Assembly: GCA_013359265.1 (NCBI GenBank)
Contig: JABWCD010000003.1
Location: 124,001 to 188,000 of the forward strand
From: Candidatus Hydrogenedentota bacterium
GTDB lineage: Bacteria; Hydrogenedentota; Hydrogenedentia; Hydrogenedentales; SLHB01
DNA length: 64,000 nt
Direction: 5' to 3'
In this document: piece after piece, positions 7,752-16,723 of the stretch
Layout: the number at the start of each line of letters is the position of its first letter
Position numbering within the stretch: the stretch's first letter is position 1
Notes under the pieces: generated by a model
Databases searched by the model: none
What the model saw: only the letters and a program-made list of their open reading frames with translations
Told to the model about the DNA's origin: nothing
Made by a program: the position numbers and the translations under genes

Positions 7752-10391
7752 ATGAAACGCTTTAACTTCGGCACCTTTCTTGTCGATGATTCCAATCGAC
7801 GGGCGTTTCAGGTTTGCCAGGACATCGCGGAACTGAAGCCGGTTGCGCCGTGTCCGGTGGTGCTTTTGGGGGACGAAGGGTGCGGAAAAACGCACCTGTT
7901 GTACTCGATTGTAAACCGTATCCGCGCGGGCACCACGAAGACGGGCCTCGCCTATGTGACCGCGCTCGATTTCCCGGACCAGGTGCGCCATCTGATCGAC
8001 GATCCGTCGCCGGTGGAGCGCGCGCAGAGCGCCGTCCTATTGGTGGATCAACTCGATAAGTTCAAGGACCTCATCGACGAACTCGAGGCCGTGGTCCGCA
8101 TTTTCCTCGATCACAAGCATTACGTCGTGCTCGCGACGAAGGTGCATCCGGGCCGTCTGCAGAACCTGTCGCGAGGGTTCCGCGAGATCATCGACGCGGG
8201 CCAGGTGGTGCAGATTGTGCCGCGCGGGGCGGAATCGCAAATCGAAACGATTCGGCGCCAGGTGCGCGACGAAGCGGACGCGCAGCTCGCAAAGAAGCAG
8301 CAGGAAGTCGATGAACTGCGATCGCTGCTGAACCGCGTCGGCAAGGAGACGGCGCCGGACGCGCCGGCGAACGTCGCGGCGTTGCGCGCGGAGTTGGAGG
8401 CGGAACGCATCGCGAAGGCGGACCTCGGGCGAAAGTTGGCCGAGGCGCGCGAGCATGCGCAGACCGCGCAGGAAGAGTTGGACCAGTTGCGCGGCGCGGC
8501 GCACAGCGTGACGGAACAATCGGGCGCCTTGCGCGCGGAACTGGACCGGCTGCGGCTGGACGCGGCGCGCGTGCAGGAACTCGAGCGGCTCGCGGACGCG
8601 TTGCGCGAAGAGGCCGATCAGGCGCGGATGGAAGCGGCGGAAAACCTCGATACGGCGCGCGATCTCCACGAGCAGTTGGAACAGACGCGCGCGGAGGCGG
8701 GACGCCACGTGATCGCCGCGGGCGAGGCGCAGGAACTGATCGACAAGGCGAATTTCGAGGCGGCATCCGCGCGCGAGCGGGTCGAGGGCCTCGTCGCGGA
8801 GCTGGGATTGATACGCGCGACGCTGCTGGCCGAGCGCGAATCGGCGGGCGTGTTGCGCGCGCAGTTGGAGCAGGCGCAGTCCGAGGCCACGGAAACGCGC
8901 AGCCGGTTCGACTTGTTGCGCGGCGAACTCGAGCAGGCGAACGCTACGTCGCGGGCGAAGGGTTCCGAATACGACGGCCTGCGCGCGGAACTCGAGGAGG
9001 CGCGCCACGAGGCCAATGTCGCGCGCGAACAATTCGCCGCGGTGCAGCAGGAAATGCACGCGCTTTCGGCAAAGCTTGCGCAGGAGGAAGATTCGGCCCA
9101 ACAACTTCGCGAACAATTGCGGCAAACGCAGTCGGAATTGGAGGCGTGGCGTTCGCAGGCGAACGCGTTGCGCGGCGAGACGGACGAATTGCGCGGGCAA
9201 ATCGCGGCCGCGGCCGAGGAGACCGGCCGGCTTCGCGCGGAGATCGACAGCCTGCGCGCGGTGATGTCGGACGCGGACGCATTGCAGAGCGAGTTGGTCG
9301 ACGTGAAGACGGCATTGGACGATGCACGCAACGACGCGCAGGCGCACCAGCACGAGCGCGACGCGTTGGACGCGCAGGTCGTGTCGCTGAACGCGCAATT
9401 GCAGGAGGCGCGCGCCAATACAGAATCGCTCGTGGGGCGGCTCGAGACCGTGTTGTCGCAGGTGGAATCGCACCGGGCGCGGTCGACGGAGCAGAGCGCG
9501 GCGTATCGCCGGCAGATCGAGGAATTGGAAGCGCTCATCGAACAGCATGCGCGCACGGCGGTCGATCCCGAGGTGTTGGCGACCGTGAAGGCGCAGGCGG
9601 ACGAGGCGGTTTCGCAGATTGATGCGTTGCGCGCGGAATTCGAGCGCGAGCGCGCGGAGTTGGCCGCATCGAGCGAGCGGTTGCGCGCGGAGTACGATGC
9701 GCAATTGGGCGCGCTGCAACAGGAACTCGAATCGACGCGGCGCGAGGCGGAGGAAGTCGACGCCGAGCGCGAGCGATTTCGCGTCGAACTGGAAACGGTC
9801 AGGAGGGAGTCCGAGTCCGCGCGCGGCCAGATCGACGAACTGGTGCAGTCGCGGGAATCCGCGGCGGCGTCCTTCCTCGATGCCGAGCGCGACCGCGAGC
9901 AGTTGCGCGCGTCGTTGGCGCAGGCGCAGGAGCAGCGGCACAAGTTCCAGACGGAATCGGCGAAGTTGCGCGCGGAGCGCGATGCCGTGCGCGGCAAACT
10001 CGAACAGGCCGAACGCGCGCTCGAGGAACGCGCCAGCGAAGTGGATGCGTTAAAGCGGAACGCGGCGGCGGCGCAGTCGCTCGCGGGCGAACTCGAGGGC
10101 CGGGTCGCGCGGCTTGAGAAGGAACGCGAGTCGCTCAAGGAAACCGCTCAAAACCTGCAACGGCAAATGGAACAGGTGGCAAGCAACCTGATGCAGAGCG
10201 GGCAGGCGTTTTTCGCCGCGCTCGGCTCGAACCAGCCCGTTCCCGACGACAACAACCGGCCACGCCCGCAGCCCGCCCCGCGCCCCGCGGGCGGTGAAGC
10301 GGACACGTGGGGCCCCGGCGGCGTATCGGTGCTGCGCCCGCTGGACGACCTCGCGCCCCTCGAAGAGGACGGCGGTAACCGCACGATATAG
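7752..10391 (+). CDS. DnaA-like AAA+ domain fused to a long coiled coil
   Basis: 879 residues from ATG 7752 (TTAAGGG upstream). Residues 1-165 look like DnaA domain III. FNFGTFLVDDSNRRAF aligns with the DnaA entry block, Walker A is GDEGCGKTHLL (40-50), Walker B is VLLVDQ (95-100), a sensor-I-like VVLATK is at 125-130, and AGQVVQIVPRGAESQIETIR matches the DnaA G-x-V-V-x-I-x-P-P-x-x-E-T-R region. The Arg-finger position (SRF in DnaA) seems replaced in FREII. No helix-turn-helix domain IV follows. Instead residues about 165-825 form an almost unbroken Glu/Arg/Ala heptad coiled coil, then a Pro-rich acidic tail. An ATP-regulated scaffold or filament is plausible; the role is unknown. Confidence 0.8.
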   Translation: MKRFNFGTFLVDDSNRRAFQVCQDIAELKPVAPCPVVLLGDEGCGKTHLLYSIVNRIRAGTTKTGLAYVTALDFPDQVRHLIDDPSPVERAQSAVLLVDQLDKFKDLIDELEAVVRIFLDHKHYVVLATKVHPGRLQNLSRGFREIIDAGQVVQIVPRGAESQIETIRRQVRDEADAQLAKKQQEVDELRSLLNRVGKETAPDAPANVAALRAELEAERIAKADLGRKLAEAREHAQTAQEELDQLRGAAHSVTEQSGALRAELDRLRLDAARVQELERLADALREEADQARMEAAENLDTARDLHEQLEQTRAEAGRHVIAAGEAQELIDKANFEAASARERVEGLVAELGLIRATLLAERESAGVLRAQLEQAQSEATETRSRFDLLRGELEQANATSRAKGSEYDGLRAELEEARHEANVAREQFAAVQQEMHALSAKLAQEEDSAQQLREQLRQTQSELEAWRSQANALRGETDELRGQIAAAAEETGRLRAEIDSLRAVMSDADALQSELVDVKTALDDARNDAQAHQHERDALDAQVVSLNAQLQEARANTESLVGRLETVLSQVESHRARSTEQSAAYRRQIEELEALIEQHARTAVDPEVLATVKAQADEAVSQIDALRAEFERERAELAASSERLRAEYDAQLGALQQELESTRREAEEVDAERERFRVELETVRRESESARGQIDELVQSRESAAASFLDAERDREQLRASLAQAQEQRHKFQTESAKLRAERDAVRGKLEQAERALEERASEVDALKRNAAAAQSLAGELEGRVARLEKERESLKETAQNLQRQMEQVASNLMQSGQAFFAALGSNQPVPDDNNRPRPQPAPRPAGGEADTWGPGGVSVLRPLDDLAPLEEDGGNRTI

Positions 10392-10512
10392 GTGTGGTTG
10401 CGTCGCTTTCCCCGGCCTACGCGTGCTAATCTATTCCGATCAGGCCGGAATTCTCAGTTAATTCTCCGCGACGCGCCAACTCTGCCGCGGCGGATTGCGG
10501 CCGCCAGGAGCC

Positions 10513-11346
10513 ATGTTAGGGTTAGATTCAGTAATCCGTGATGCGCTGCTCGAGGACATCGGGCGTGGCGACGTCACGACGGAGGCGACGGTGCCGGAGG
10601 ACGCGCGGTGCCGCGCGCGGCTGTACGCGAAGCAGGATGGCGTGCTCAGCGGCATTGGCGTGTTTCGCGCGGTCTTCCACCAACTCAACGCCGGCGTGTC
10701 GGAATGGCGGGCGCTGGAGAATGGCGCGCGCTTCTCGAAAGGGCAGGACATCGCGACGTTCGAGGGCGGCACGCGCGCGGTGCTCTCCGGGGAGCGGGTC
10801 GCGCTGAACTTTTTGCAGCGGCTCTCGGGAGTCGCGACGCTGACGGCGGCGTTGGTGGCGAAGGTGAACGGATTGAGCGTACGCATCTGCGATACGCGCA
10901 AGACGACACCGCTGCTGCGGCAATTCGAAAAGGACGCGGTGCGCCACGGCGGCGGATCGAACCATCGGTTCGCGTTGTACGACGGCATTCTAATCAAAGA
11001 GAACCACATCACCGCGGCGGGCGGCGTGAAGAACGCCGTGCTGGCAGCCATCGACAAGTCGCACCACCTTATGAGCGTGGGCGTGGAAGTGAGGACGATG
11101 GCGGAATTGGCGGAGGCGATCGGAGCGGGCGCGGACGTGGCGCTGCTGGACAACATGACCATCGAGCAAATGCGCGAGGCGGTGGCGCTTGCGAAAGGCA
11201 AGCCCATTGTGCTCGAGGCGAGCGGGAACGTGACGCTCGATACGGTGCGCGCGATCGCGGAGACGGGCGTGCACATCATTTCGGTCGGCGCGCTGACGCA
11301 TTCCGCGCCGGCGATCGACTTGTCGCTCGAGATCACGAATGCCTGA
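10513..11346 (+). CDS. nadC: Nicotinate-nucleotide pyrophosphorylase (quinolinate phosphoribosyltransferase)
   Basis: 277 residues from ATG 10513, 2 bases after an AGGAG. Family blocks are EDIGRGDVT near the N-terminus, LNFLQRLSGVATLT, CDTRKTTPLLR, HGGGSNHR (phosphate/quinolinate binding), IKENH, EVRT and LLDNM, then EASGNVTLDTVRAIAETGV at the barrel end. It makes nicotinate mononucleotide from quinolinate and PRPP in de novo NAD synthesis. Its stop overlaps the birA start by 8 bases, so the pair is translationally coupled. No nadA or nadB lies in the window. Confidence 0.96.
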   Translation: MLGLDSVIRDALLEDIGRGDVTTEATVPEDARCRARLYAKQDGVLSGIGVFRAVFHQLNAGVSEWRALENGARFSKGQDIATFEGGTRAVLSGERVALNFLQRLSGVATLTAALVAKVNGLSVRICDTRKTTPLLRQFEKDAVRHGGGSNHRFALYDGILIKENHITAAGGVKNAVLAAIDKSHHLMSVGVEVRTMAELAEAIGAGADVALLDNMTIEQMREAVALAKGKPIVLEASGNVTLDTVRAIAETGVHIISVGALTHSAPAIDLSLEITNA

Positions 11347-12079
11347 CCTGCTGCGAAAACCGCCCTTGCTCGCGACGCCGCTGATCACGCACGTGGTCGG
11401 TTCGCGGGTGATCGTATACGAGACGACGACCTCGACGAACGACTGTGCGCTGCGGCTTGGCGGCGACGGCACGGTCATCGTCGCGGAAACGCAAACGGCG
11501 GGACGCGGCCGGCACGGGCGCGCGTGGCACAGCAAGCCGGGAATGGGGCTGTACTTCAGCGTGGCGTTCGAGGGGGCCGTCGAAGGCCTCGCGTTTGCGG
11601 CGCCACTGGCCGTGCGCGACGCGGTGGCGCCATTCGCGGACGCGAAACTGAAATGGCCGAACGACGTGCTGATCGACGGCAAGAAGTTTTGCGGTGTGCT
11701 GGTCGAGACGCGCAAAGGTCGCACCGTGGTGGGCATTGGCATCAACGTACACCACATGATCGAGGACTTTCCCGAAGACGTACGCCACCGCGCGACATCC
11801 ATCGAGGCGGCAACCGGCGTTCATTGCGATCGCGGCGAGTTGTTGCGCGACGTTTTGACGCACCTTGACGAGCGGGTTATGGTGATTCGCTCGGGCAACG
11901 TCGACACGGTCTTCGCCGAGTGGGCGGACGCGTGCGACGTCGTGGGGCGGCGCGTGCGCTGGACGCGTTGCGAGGGCGTGGTGGACGCGATCGACCGCGA
12001 CGGCGCGCTGATCGTCCGCGCGGCGGGCGGTTTGCAGCGCGTGATGCTCGGCGAGATTGTGGAACTGGAGGGCGCCTAG
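11339..12079 (+). CDS. birA: Biotin--[acetyl-CoA-carboxylase] ligase, group I (no DNA-binding domain)
   Basis: 246 residues. The BPL catalytic motifs are all present: TTTSTNDCA near residue 30, the biotinyl-AMP loop GRGRHGRAWH, LKWPNDVLIDGKKFCGVLVE and VVGIGINVH, followed by the small SH3-like C-terminal domain. The N-terminal winged-helix repressor domain of E. coli BirA is missing, so it should only biotinylate carrier proteins. The start overlaps nadC and the stop lies 3 bases before coaX, making one cofactor operon (NAD, biotin, CoA). Confidence 0.95.
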   Translation: MPDLLRKPPLLATPLITHVVGSRVIVYETTTSTNDCALRLGGDGTVIVAETQTAGRGRHGRAWHSKPGMGLYFSVAFEGAVEGLAFAAPLAVRDAVAPFADAKLKWPNDVLIDGKKFCGVLVETRKGRTVVGIGINVHHMIEDFPEDVRHRATSIEAATGVHCDRGELLRDVLTHLDERVMVIRSGNVDTVFAEWADACDVVGRRVRWTRCEGVVDAIDRDGALIVRAAGGLQRVMLGEIVELEGA

Positions 12080-12082
12080 GCC

Positions 12083-12859
12083 ATGCTCCTCGTGATGGAC
12101 GTGGGCAATTCGCACACAAAGATTGGTTTGTTCGACGGCGAGTCGCTCGTCGCGAATTGGCGGATTGTGACGACGTCCGGGCGCACGACCGACGAGTTGC
12201 GCGTGATGCTGAACGCGCTGTTGACGCAGGAAGACGTCGCGGCGCAATCGATCGGCGGATGCTGCATCGCGAGCGTAGTGCCGCCGGTGAACCCGACCAT
12301 CGAGGCCGTGTGCAAGGCCTTGTTCAACGTTACGCCGGTGTTCGTCGTGCCGGGCGTGCGCACGGGAATCACGATCAAGGTCGAGAACCCGAAAGAAGTC
12401 GGCGCGGATCGCATCGTGAATTCGGTCGCGGCGGCGGAGGAATACGGCGGTCCGGTGATCGTGGTCGATCTCGGGACTGCGACGAAGTTTGAGGTCATTT
12501 CTGAGAATGCGGAGTATTTGGGAGGAGTGATTGCGCCGGGCGTGCAGATATCCGCGGATGCGCTGTTCGACCGGTGCGCGAAACTCGCGCGGATCGAGAT
12601 CGCCACGCCCGATCACGTGATCGGCAAGGACACGGTGTCGCACATTCGCGCGGGGCTGACCTACGGCAACGCGGACATGGTGGACGGCCTCGTGGCGCGT
12701 ATCGCGCACGAGATGCACGCGCACCCGAAGGTGATTGCGACGGGCGGGTTCGCGCCGCTTATCGGGCCGTTGTGCCGGCGCATTGACCACGTCGATCCAC
12801 TTCTAACATTGAAGGGATTGCGGGCCGTTTTCGTCAGGAACGAAAAGGCGGCGGTGTGA
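12083..12859 (+). CDS. coaX: Type III pantothenate kinase
   Basis: 258 residues with the ASKHA-fold signatures of CoaX: MDVGNSHTKIGLF (phosphate 1), NPKEVGADRIVNSVAA, VVDLGTATKFEVI (phosphate 2), GGVIAPG and VIATGGFA. It catalyses the first step of CoA synthesis, usually with a monovalent-cation requirement and no feedback inhibition by CoA. The family often reads D-x-GTATT at the second motif; here the last residues are TKF, a mild variant. Its TGA stop overlaps the GTG start of the next gene by 3 bases. Confidence 0.95.
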   Translation: MLLVMDVGNSHTKIGLFDGESLVANWRIVTTSGRTTDELRVMLNALLTQEDVAAQSIGGCCIASVVPPVNPTIEAVCKALFNVTPVFVVPGVRTGITIKVENPKEVGADRIVNSVAAAEEYGGPVIVVDLGTATKFEVISENAEYLGGVIAPGVQISADALFDRCAKLARIEIATPDHVIGKDTVSHIRAGLTYGNADMVDGLVARIAHEMHAHPKVIATGGFAPLIGPLCRRIDHVDPLLTLKGLRAVFVRNEKAAV

Positions 12860-14799
12860 AGCGAAACTACTTGATCGTCTGCACGGCGTTATTCGTAGCG
12901 GCGTGCGGATCGTCCGAGAAAGTGGCGGAGGCGCCGGCGGCGTCATCCGCGGCTGCACCACCCGCGTCGGAACCCGCGCCGCCTCCAATGCCGGCGCCCG
13001 AGGACACTGTCGCCACGAGCAGCGGCACGAAGCTGCGGTATTTCCGGGACGTGCTCGATTCGGACCAACCGCAGAAGCCGAGCTTCGAACTCGAGGCGGA
13101 ACGCTTCTCGATGACCACGGATAACGTTTACTTCGTCGAGAAGGCGACGGCCGTCGCGTACGGTCAGGACGGCACGGAGACGCGGTTCGAGGCGGGCGGA
13201 GGCGAATTCGACGACAACACGAAGACGACGAAACTGACCGGTGACGTCGTGTGCTCGATGGGCACGCAGCGCGTCGAGATGCAGGACGTGGTGTGGACGA
13301 ACGAGACACAGACCGCGGCCACCCCAAACCGCGTGATCGTGAGCGACGGCGAAACGAGACTCCAGGCGGCGAGCATGGAGTACAACACGGACACGAAGAC
13401 GCTGCGCCTGCCCAACCTTTCCGGCGTTGTCAGCACAAAATCGCAAGCGGCAGCCGACGCGGCGGCGGGCGCGGAACCGGGGGCGTTCGAATCGATTGAA
13501 GTGAAGAAGGGCGGTCTGGGCGAGTTTGTGGACGGGCAGTTGCAGCACATCGCCGGTGGCGTGGAGATTGCGTTGCGCGCTGCCGACCCGAGCGCGAAAC
13601 CGATGGTGCTTGCCGCGGAGAAGATCGCGTTCGCGTGGGACGAGGGCGAGCGCACGAAACCGAAATCGATAGGACTCGATGGCGGCGTGAGCGTTGACGG
13701 TCCGCAAGGCCTCGTGACCGCGAACACTGCAAACCTTAATCTCGCGGAGAACACGCTCGAGTTTGCCGGCAATGTACAGGGCAAGTCGGACTCGATCGAG
13801 TCGTTCGACGCGGAACGTATCGTCTACGACATGAAGTCGGGCGATTCGGAAATGTCGAATCTCGTTGCGCGCGGAATCTCGATGGGCGCGCCGAGCGGCG
13901 AGGCGAAGAGCGGCGCGGCGGATTTTTCGACGATGAACATCGAGCGGGCGGGCCGCGTCGTGTCGCAGGGCGGGCAGGTGAAGAACATGAGCGGCGGCGT
14001 TTCCATTTCGCTGCAACCGCGCGATGCAGGCGGCAAGCCGATGAAGCTGAACGCGGGCGAGGCGATCTTCTCGTGGAGCGGGGACGGCGGGCAGCCTACG
14101 GCAATCGCCATGCGCGGGAGCGTGCGGGTGGACGGACCGCAGGGCGCAATCCGCGCAGAGCGCGGCGATTTCGATCTCGCGAAGAAACAACTCGTGTTCT
14201 CCGGCAAGGTGAATGGCAGTTTGCCGCAGTTGGAGCGGTTCGATTCGGACAAGGTCACCTTCAACATCGAATCGGGCGACGCGCTCATGACCAATGTCAC
14301 GGCGAAGGGCCTTGTCATGGGGACGGAGCCACAAGGCGATGAACCGGCGAAGGACGGCGAGAAGAAGACCGGCTATTCGCGGATGGACATTGAGTCCGCA
14401 CCGGAGGTCTCACTGACGGGACAGCAATTGAACTGGATGCGTGGCGGCGTTTCGCTGACGATGCACGCAGCGGATCCAAAGGAAGCGCCGATGACGTTGA
14501 AGGCGCAGGAACTCACGTTCGCGTACGGGAAGGAATCGGCGAGTCCGGAGCGCGTTTCCATAGGCGGCGGCGTGGACGTGCAGCGCGAAACGTCGCGTAT
14601 TCAATCCGATACCGGCGAGCTGGATTTGGAAAAGCAGTTGCTCACGTTCGACGGCAACGTGCGTTTGGCGTCGCCGGGTACGGAGGATGCAACGGCGACG
14701 CGAATCACGTACAACCTTGCCACCGGCGAGCGGACCACAAAGGGGTTTGTGGCGAGCCGCATCCAAGCCAAGCCCACGACCGAATCGGCGAAGCAGTAA
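12856..14799 (+). CDS. LptC/OstA-like lipoprotein with tandem repeats (LPS transport)
   Basis: 647 residues from GTG 12856, which overlaps the coaX stop. A lipoprotein signal (LIVCTALFVAAC, lipobox cysteine at about 17) and an Ala/Pro linker precede an LptC-like beta-jellyroll region (about 55-205: YFRDV, FELEAERFSMTTDNVYFVEKA). Three OstA/LptA-like modules of about 135-150 residues follow, each with GGV-S/E-I, a VDGPQG or equivalent turn, and the FDAERIVYD or FDSDKVTFN strand. Adjacent LptB supports a role in the periplasmic LPS bridge, combining LptC and LptA functions in one chain. This length is far above ordinary LptC (about 190) or LptA (about 180). Confidence 0.8.
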   Translation: MKRNYLIVCTALFVAACGSSEKVAEAPAASSAAAPPASEPAPPPMPAPEDTVATSSGTKLRYFRDVLDSDQPQKPSFELEAERFSMTTDNVYFVEKATAVAYGQDGTETRFEAGGGEFDDNTKTTKLTGDVVCSMGTQRVEMQDVVWTNETQTAATPNRVIVSDGETRLQAASMEYNTDTKTLRLPNLSGVVSTKSQAAADAAAGAEPGAFESIEVKKGGLGEFVDGQLQHIAGGVEIALRAADPSAKPMVLAAEKIAFAWDEGERTKPKSIGLDGGVSVDGPQGLVTANTANLNLAENTLEFAGNVQGKSDSIESFDAERIVYDMKSGDSEMSNLVARGISMGAPSGEAKSGAADFSTMNIERAGRVVSQGGQVKNMSGGVSISLQPRDAGGKPMKLNAGEAIFSWSGDGGQPTAIAMRGSVRVDGPQGAIRAERGDFDLAKKQLVFSGKVNGSLPQLERFDSDKVTFNIESGDALMTNVTAKGLVMGTEPQGDEPAKDGEKKTGYSRMDIESAPEVSLTGQQLNWMRGGVSLTMHAADPKEAPMTLKAQELTFAYGKESASPERVSIGGGVDVQRETSRIQSDTGELDLEKQLLTFDGNVRLASPGTEDATATRITYNLATGERTTKGFVASRIQAKPTTESAKQ

Positions 14800-15549
14800 A
14801 TGATTTCTACGACCGACTCCGCCGGGACGCCGCTGCTGCGCGCGGAAGGACTTGTGATGAAGTTCAAGCGCCGCGCCGTTGTGAACGACGTGGCGATCGA
14901 GCTGGGCGCGGGCGAGGTGGTCGGGCTGCTCGGTCCGAACGGCGCGGGCAAGACGACGACGTTTCGCATGGTCGTCGGCATGCTGCGTCCGACCGCGGGG
15001 AAAATCTTTTTCAATGGCGTGGACGTGACACGGTACGCGATGTACCGGCGCGCGCGCGAGGGCATGGCGTATCTGCCGCAGGAGGCGTCGGTGTTCCGGC
15101 GGCTGACGGTACGGCAAAACTTGCTGGCCGTGCTCGAACACATGCCGTTGAAGACCGCGGAACGGCGCGCGCGCGCTGACGAGTTGATGAAAGAACTGAA
15201 CATCGCGCACCTCGCCGACGCGCCCGCGTACACACTTTCCGGCGGGGAGCGGCGACGCACGGAAATTTGCCGCGCGCTGGTGACGCACCCGAAGGTGTTT
15301 CTGTTGGACGAACCGTTTGCGGGGATCGATCCGATTGCCGTGGCGGAACTGCAGGACATCGTGCGCTCGCTCAAGCGCACGGGCATCGGCGTGCTGATCA
15401 CGGACCACAATGTCCGTGAGACGCTGGGGATCACGGATCGCGCGTACATCATTGGGGAAGGAAAAATTCAGGTTGCGGGCACGCCGGACGAGATCGCGTC
15501 GAGCGAGATTGCGAGACGGACGTACCTGGGCGAGCGGTTTACGATGTAG
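14800..15549 (+). CDS. lptB: LPS export ABC transporter ATP-binding protein
   Basis: 249 residues. Walker A GLLGPNGAGKTTTFRM, Q-loop region YLPQEASVFRRLTVRQN, signature LSGGERRRTEICRAL, Walker B VFLLDEPFAGIDP, and switch ITDHNVRETL. The DEPFAGIDPIAV segment and DHNVRETL are characteristic of LptB. It powers LPS extraction from the inner membrane together with LptF/LptG, which are not in the window. The ATG directly follows the stop of the LptC/OstA gene. Last gene of the nadC-birA-coaX-lptC-lptB run. Confidence 0.95.
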   Translation: MISTTDSAGTPLLRAEGLVMKFKRRAVVNDVAIELGAGEVVGLLGPNGAGKTTTFRMVVGMLRPTAGKIFFNGVDVTRYAMYRRAREGMAYLPQEASVFRRLTVRQNLLAVLEHMPLKTAERRARADELMKELNIAHLADAPAYTLSGGERRRTEICRALVTHPKVFLLDEPFAGIDPIAVAELQDIVRSLKRTGIGVLITDHNVRETLGITDRAYIIGEGKIQVAGTPDEIASSEIARRTYLGERFTM

Positions 15550-15569
15550 GGGCGGTGTTGGGGGGGGGT

Positions 15570-15612
15570 GGGAGAATGGGAGTTATGGGAGCAATGGGAG
15601 CAATAGGACTCG
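15570..15612. repeat. GGGAGCAATGGGAGCAATAGGA short repeat
   Basis: A G-run is followed by GGGAGTTATGGGAGCAATGG and GAGCAATAGGA units, in the gap after lptB. A related array lies at 50377-50412. Confidence 0.6.
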
Positions 15613-15713
15613 CGGGCTTGCGTTGCCGATAGGTTGTTGGCGTCATACCTATTGGCGGTATTTTGGTGGGAGTTCATTCTAGAGCAGTTCAAGCTTGATC
15701 ACGCTGTTTGTTT

Positions 15714-15792
15714 CGTGCTTCTGCTCGTCATCGTACTCGATCTTTTCGAGTATCGAGTGCGAGTACGATGACGACTCACGAGCACGAGCACG
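15714..15792. repeat. Palindromic dispersed repeat, copy 2 (CGAGTACGATGACGAC family)
   Basis: Inverted arms CTCGTCATCGTACTCG and CGAGTACGATGACGA surround a small stem CTCGATC-TTTTC-GAGTATCGAG. Bases 15758-15780 are identical to 6381-6403. The gap 15550-15994 between lptB and the SprT-like gene otherwise shows no gene. Confidence 0.75.
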
Positions 15793-15994
15793 CGGTGCAG
15801 CCGACCTTGAAACGCCCCAGACTTCGTTGCGCGCGGTGACAAGTCTTCTGCGGACTCCATCGGCATTAGTGTTGGGACCTGTTGAGTTTGAATCATTGGC
15901 CCCACGGCCTTCATAGCTTCCTTCCGGTTAGTGCAGTTCCGTAGCGTTCGCCGTTCACGTTGAATTGTCGCGTTCAATCGGGTGAAATGGCGGC

Positions 15995-16705
15995 ATGCAA
16001 CTTGAATTTTCCTTGCGCGACGAGACCGAACTCGAGCACGACCTCGCAACGCTAACCGGATCGCCGCTTCGGCTCATGATCACGGACAATTCGCGCACGG
16101 TCATGTCCGTCGCGCCGGACCCCGTATTCGGCGGCGTGCGCGTGCGGTTGCACCACATGTTTCTCGACGCCGATCCGGAAGTCGTGCGCGCGGTGGCGGC
16201 ATGGGTGAAGCGTCCGAAGTCGCGTTCGGGCGCGCCGGTAATCGATGCGTACATTCGCGAGAACCGGCATCGCATGCGGCGGAAGGCGCGCCGTGTAACG
16301 ACCGTGCAGGCGCGGGGCGTCCATCACGATTTGCGGAAACTCTTCGATGAGGTAAACGGCGCGCACTTCGGCAACACGATCACCGCGGCGATCACGTGGG
16401 GCAAGCGCGGCAACGGCGCGCGGCGGCGGCAGCGCACGATTCGTTTCGGCAGTTACACGGTGGACGACAACCTTATCCGGCTGCACCCTGTATTGGATCA
16501 ATCGTTCGTACCGGCGTATTTCGTTCGGTACATCGTGTTTCACGAAATGCTGCATGCGCATCTCGGCATCGAAGAGAGCGAAACGGGGCGGCGCCGCATC
16601 CACACGCGGGAGTTTGCGCGAATCGAGCGCGCGTATCCGGACTACGCGCGGGCTTGCGCGTGGGAAGCGAACGCCGCAAACATCCGGAAGCTGCTGAAGA
16701 AATGA
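15995..16705 (+). CDS. SprT-like zinc metallopeptidase
   Basis: 236 residues. The C-terminal half has the SprT-type site HEMLH (183-187) with a third zinc ligand likely at His203 in RRIHTREF, and the LFDEVNGAHFG block (about 116-126) that opens SprT-like domains. The N-terminal 100 residues are basic and uncharacterised. Such proteins are small soluble metalloproteases; Spartan relatives degrade DNA-protein crosslinks, but bacterial members are largely untested. It is 18 bases upstream of a membrane M50-type protease gene and probably in the same operon. Confidence 0.75.
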   Translation: MQLEFSLRDETELEHDLATLTGSPLRLMITDNSRTVMSVAPDPVFGGVRVRLHHMFLDADPEVVRAVAAWVKRPKSRSGAPVIDAYIRENRHRMRRKARRVTTVQARGVHHDLRKLFDEVNGAHFGNTITAAITWGKRGNGARRRQRTIRFGSYTVDDNLIRLHPVLDQSFVPAYFVRYIVFHEMLHAHLGIEESETGRRRIHTREFARIERAYPDYARACAWEANAANIRKLLKK

Positions 16706-16723
16706 CGAACGCGGTAACGCAAA

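Noticed and set aside
8037-10138. Long minus-strand open frames (over 500 codons) antisense to the coiled-coil gene
   Set aside because: Reading the complement of a GC-rich, heptad-repetitive gene yields long frames of Arg/Ala/Gln or Ser/Cys-rich text without motifs; the plus-strand gene has clear DnaA motifs and a promoter.
12943-14334. 463-codon minus-strand frame over the LptC/OstA gene
   Set aside because: His/Arg-rich shadow without start signal. The plus-strand gene has a lipobox and coupled neighbours.
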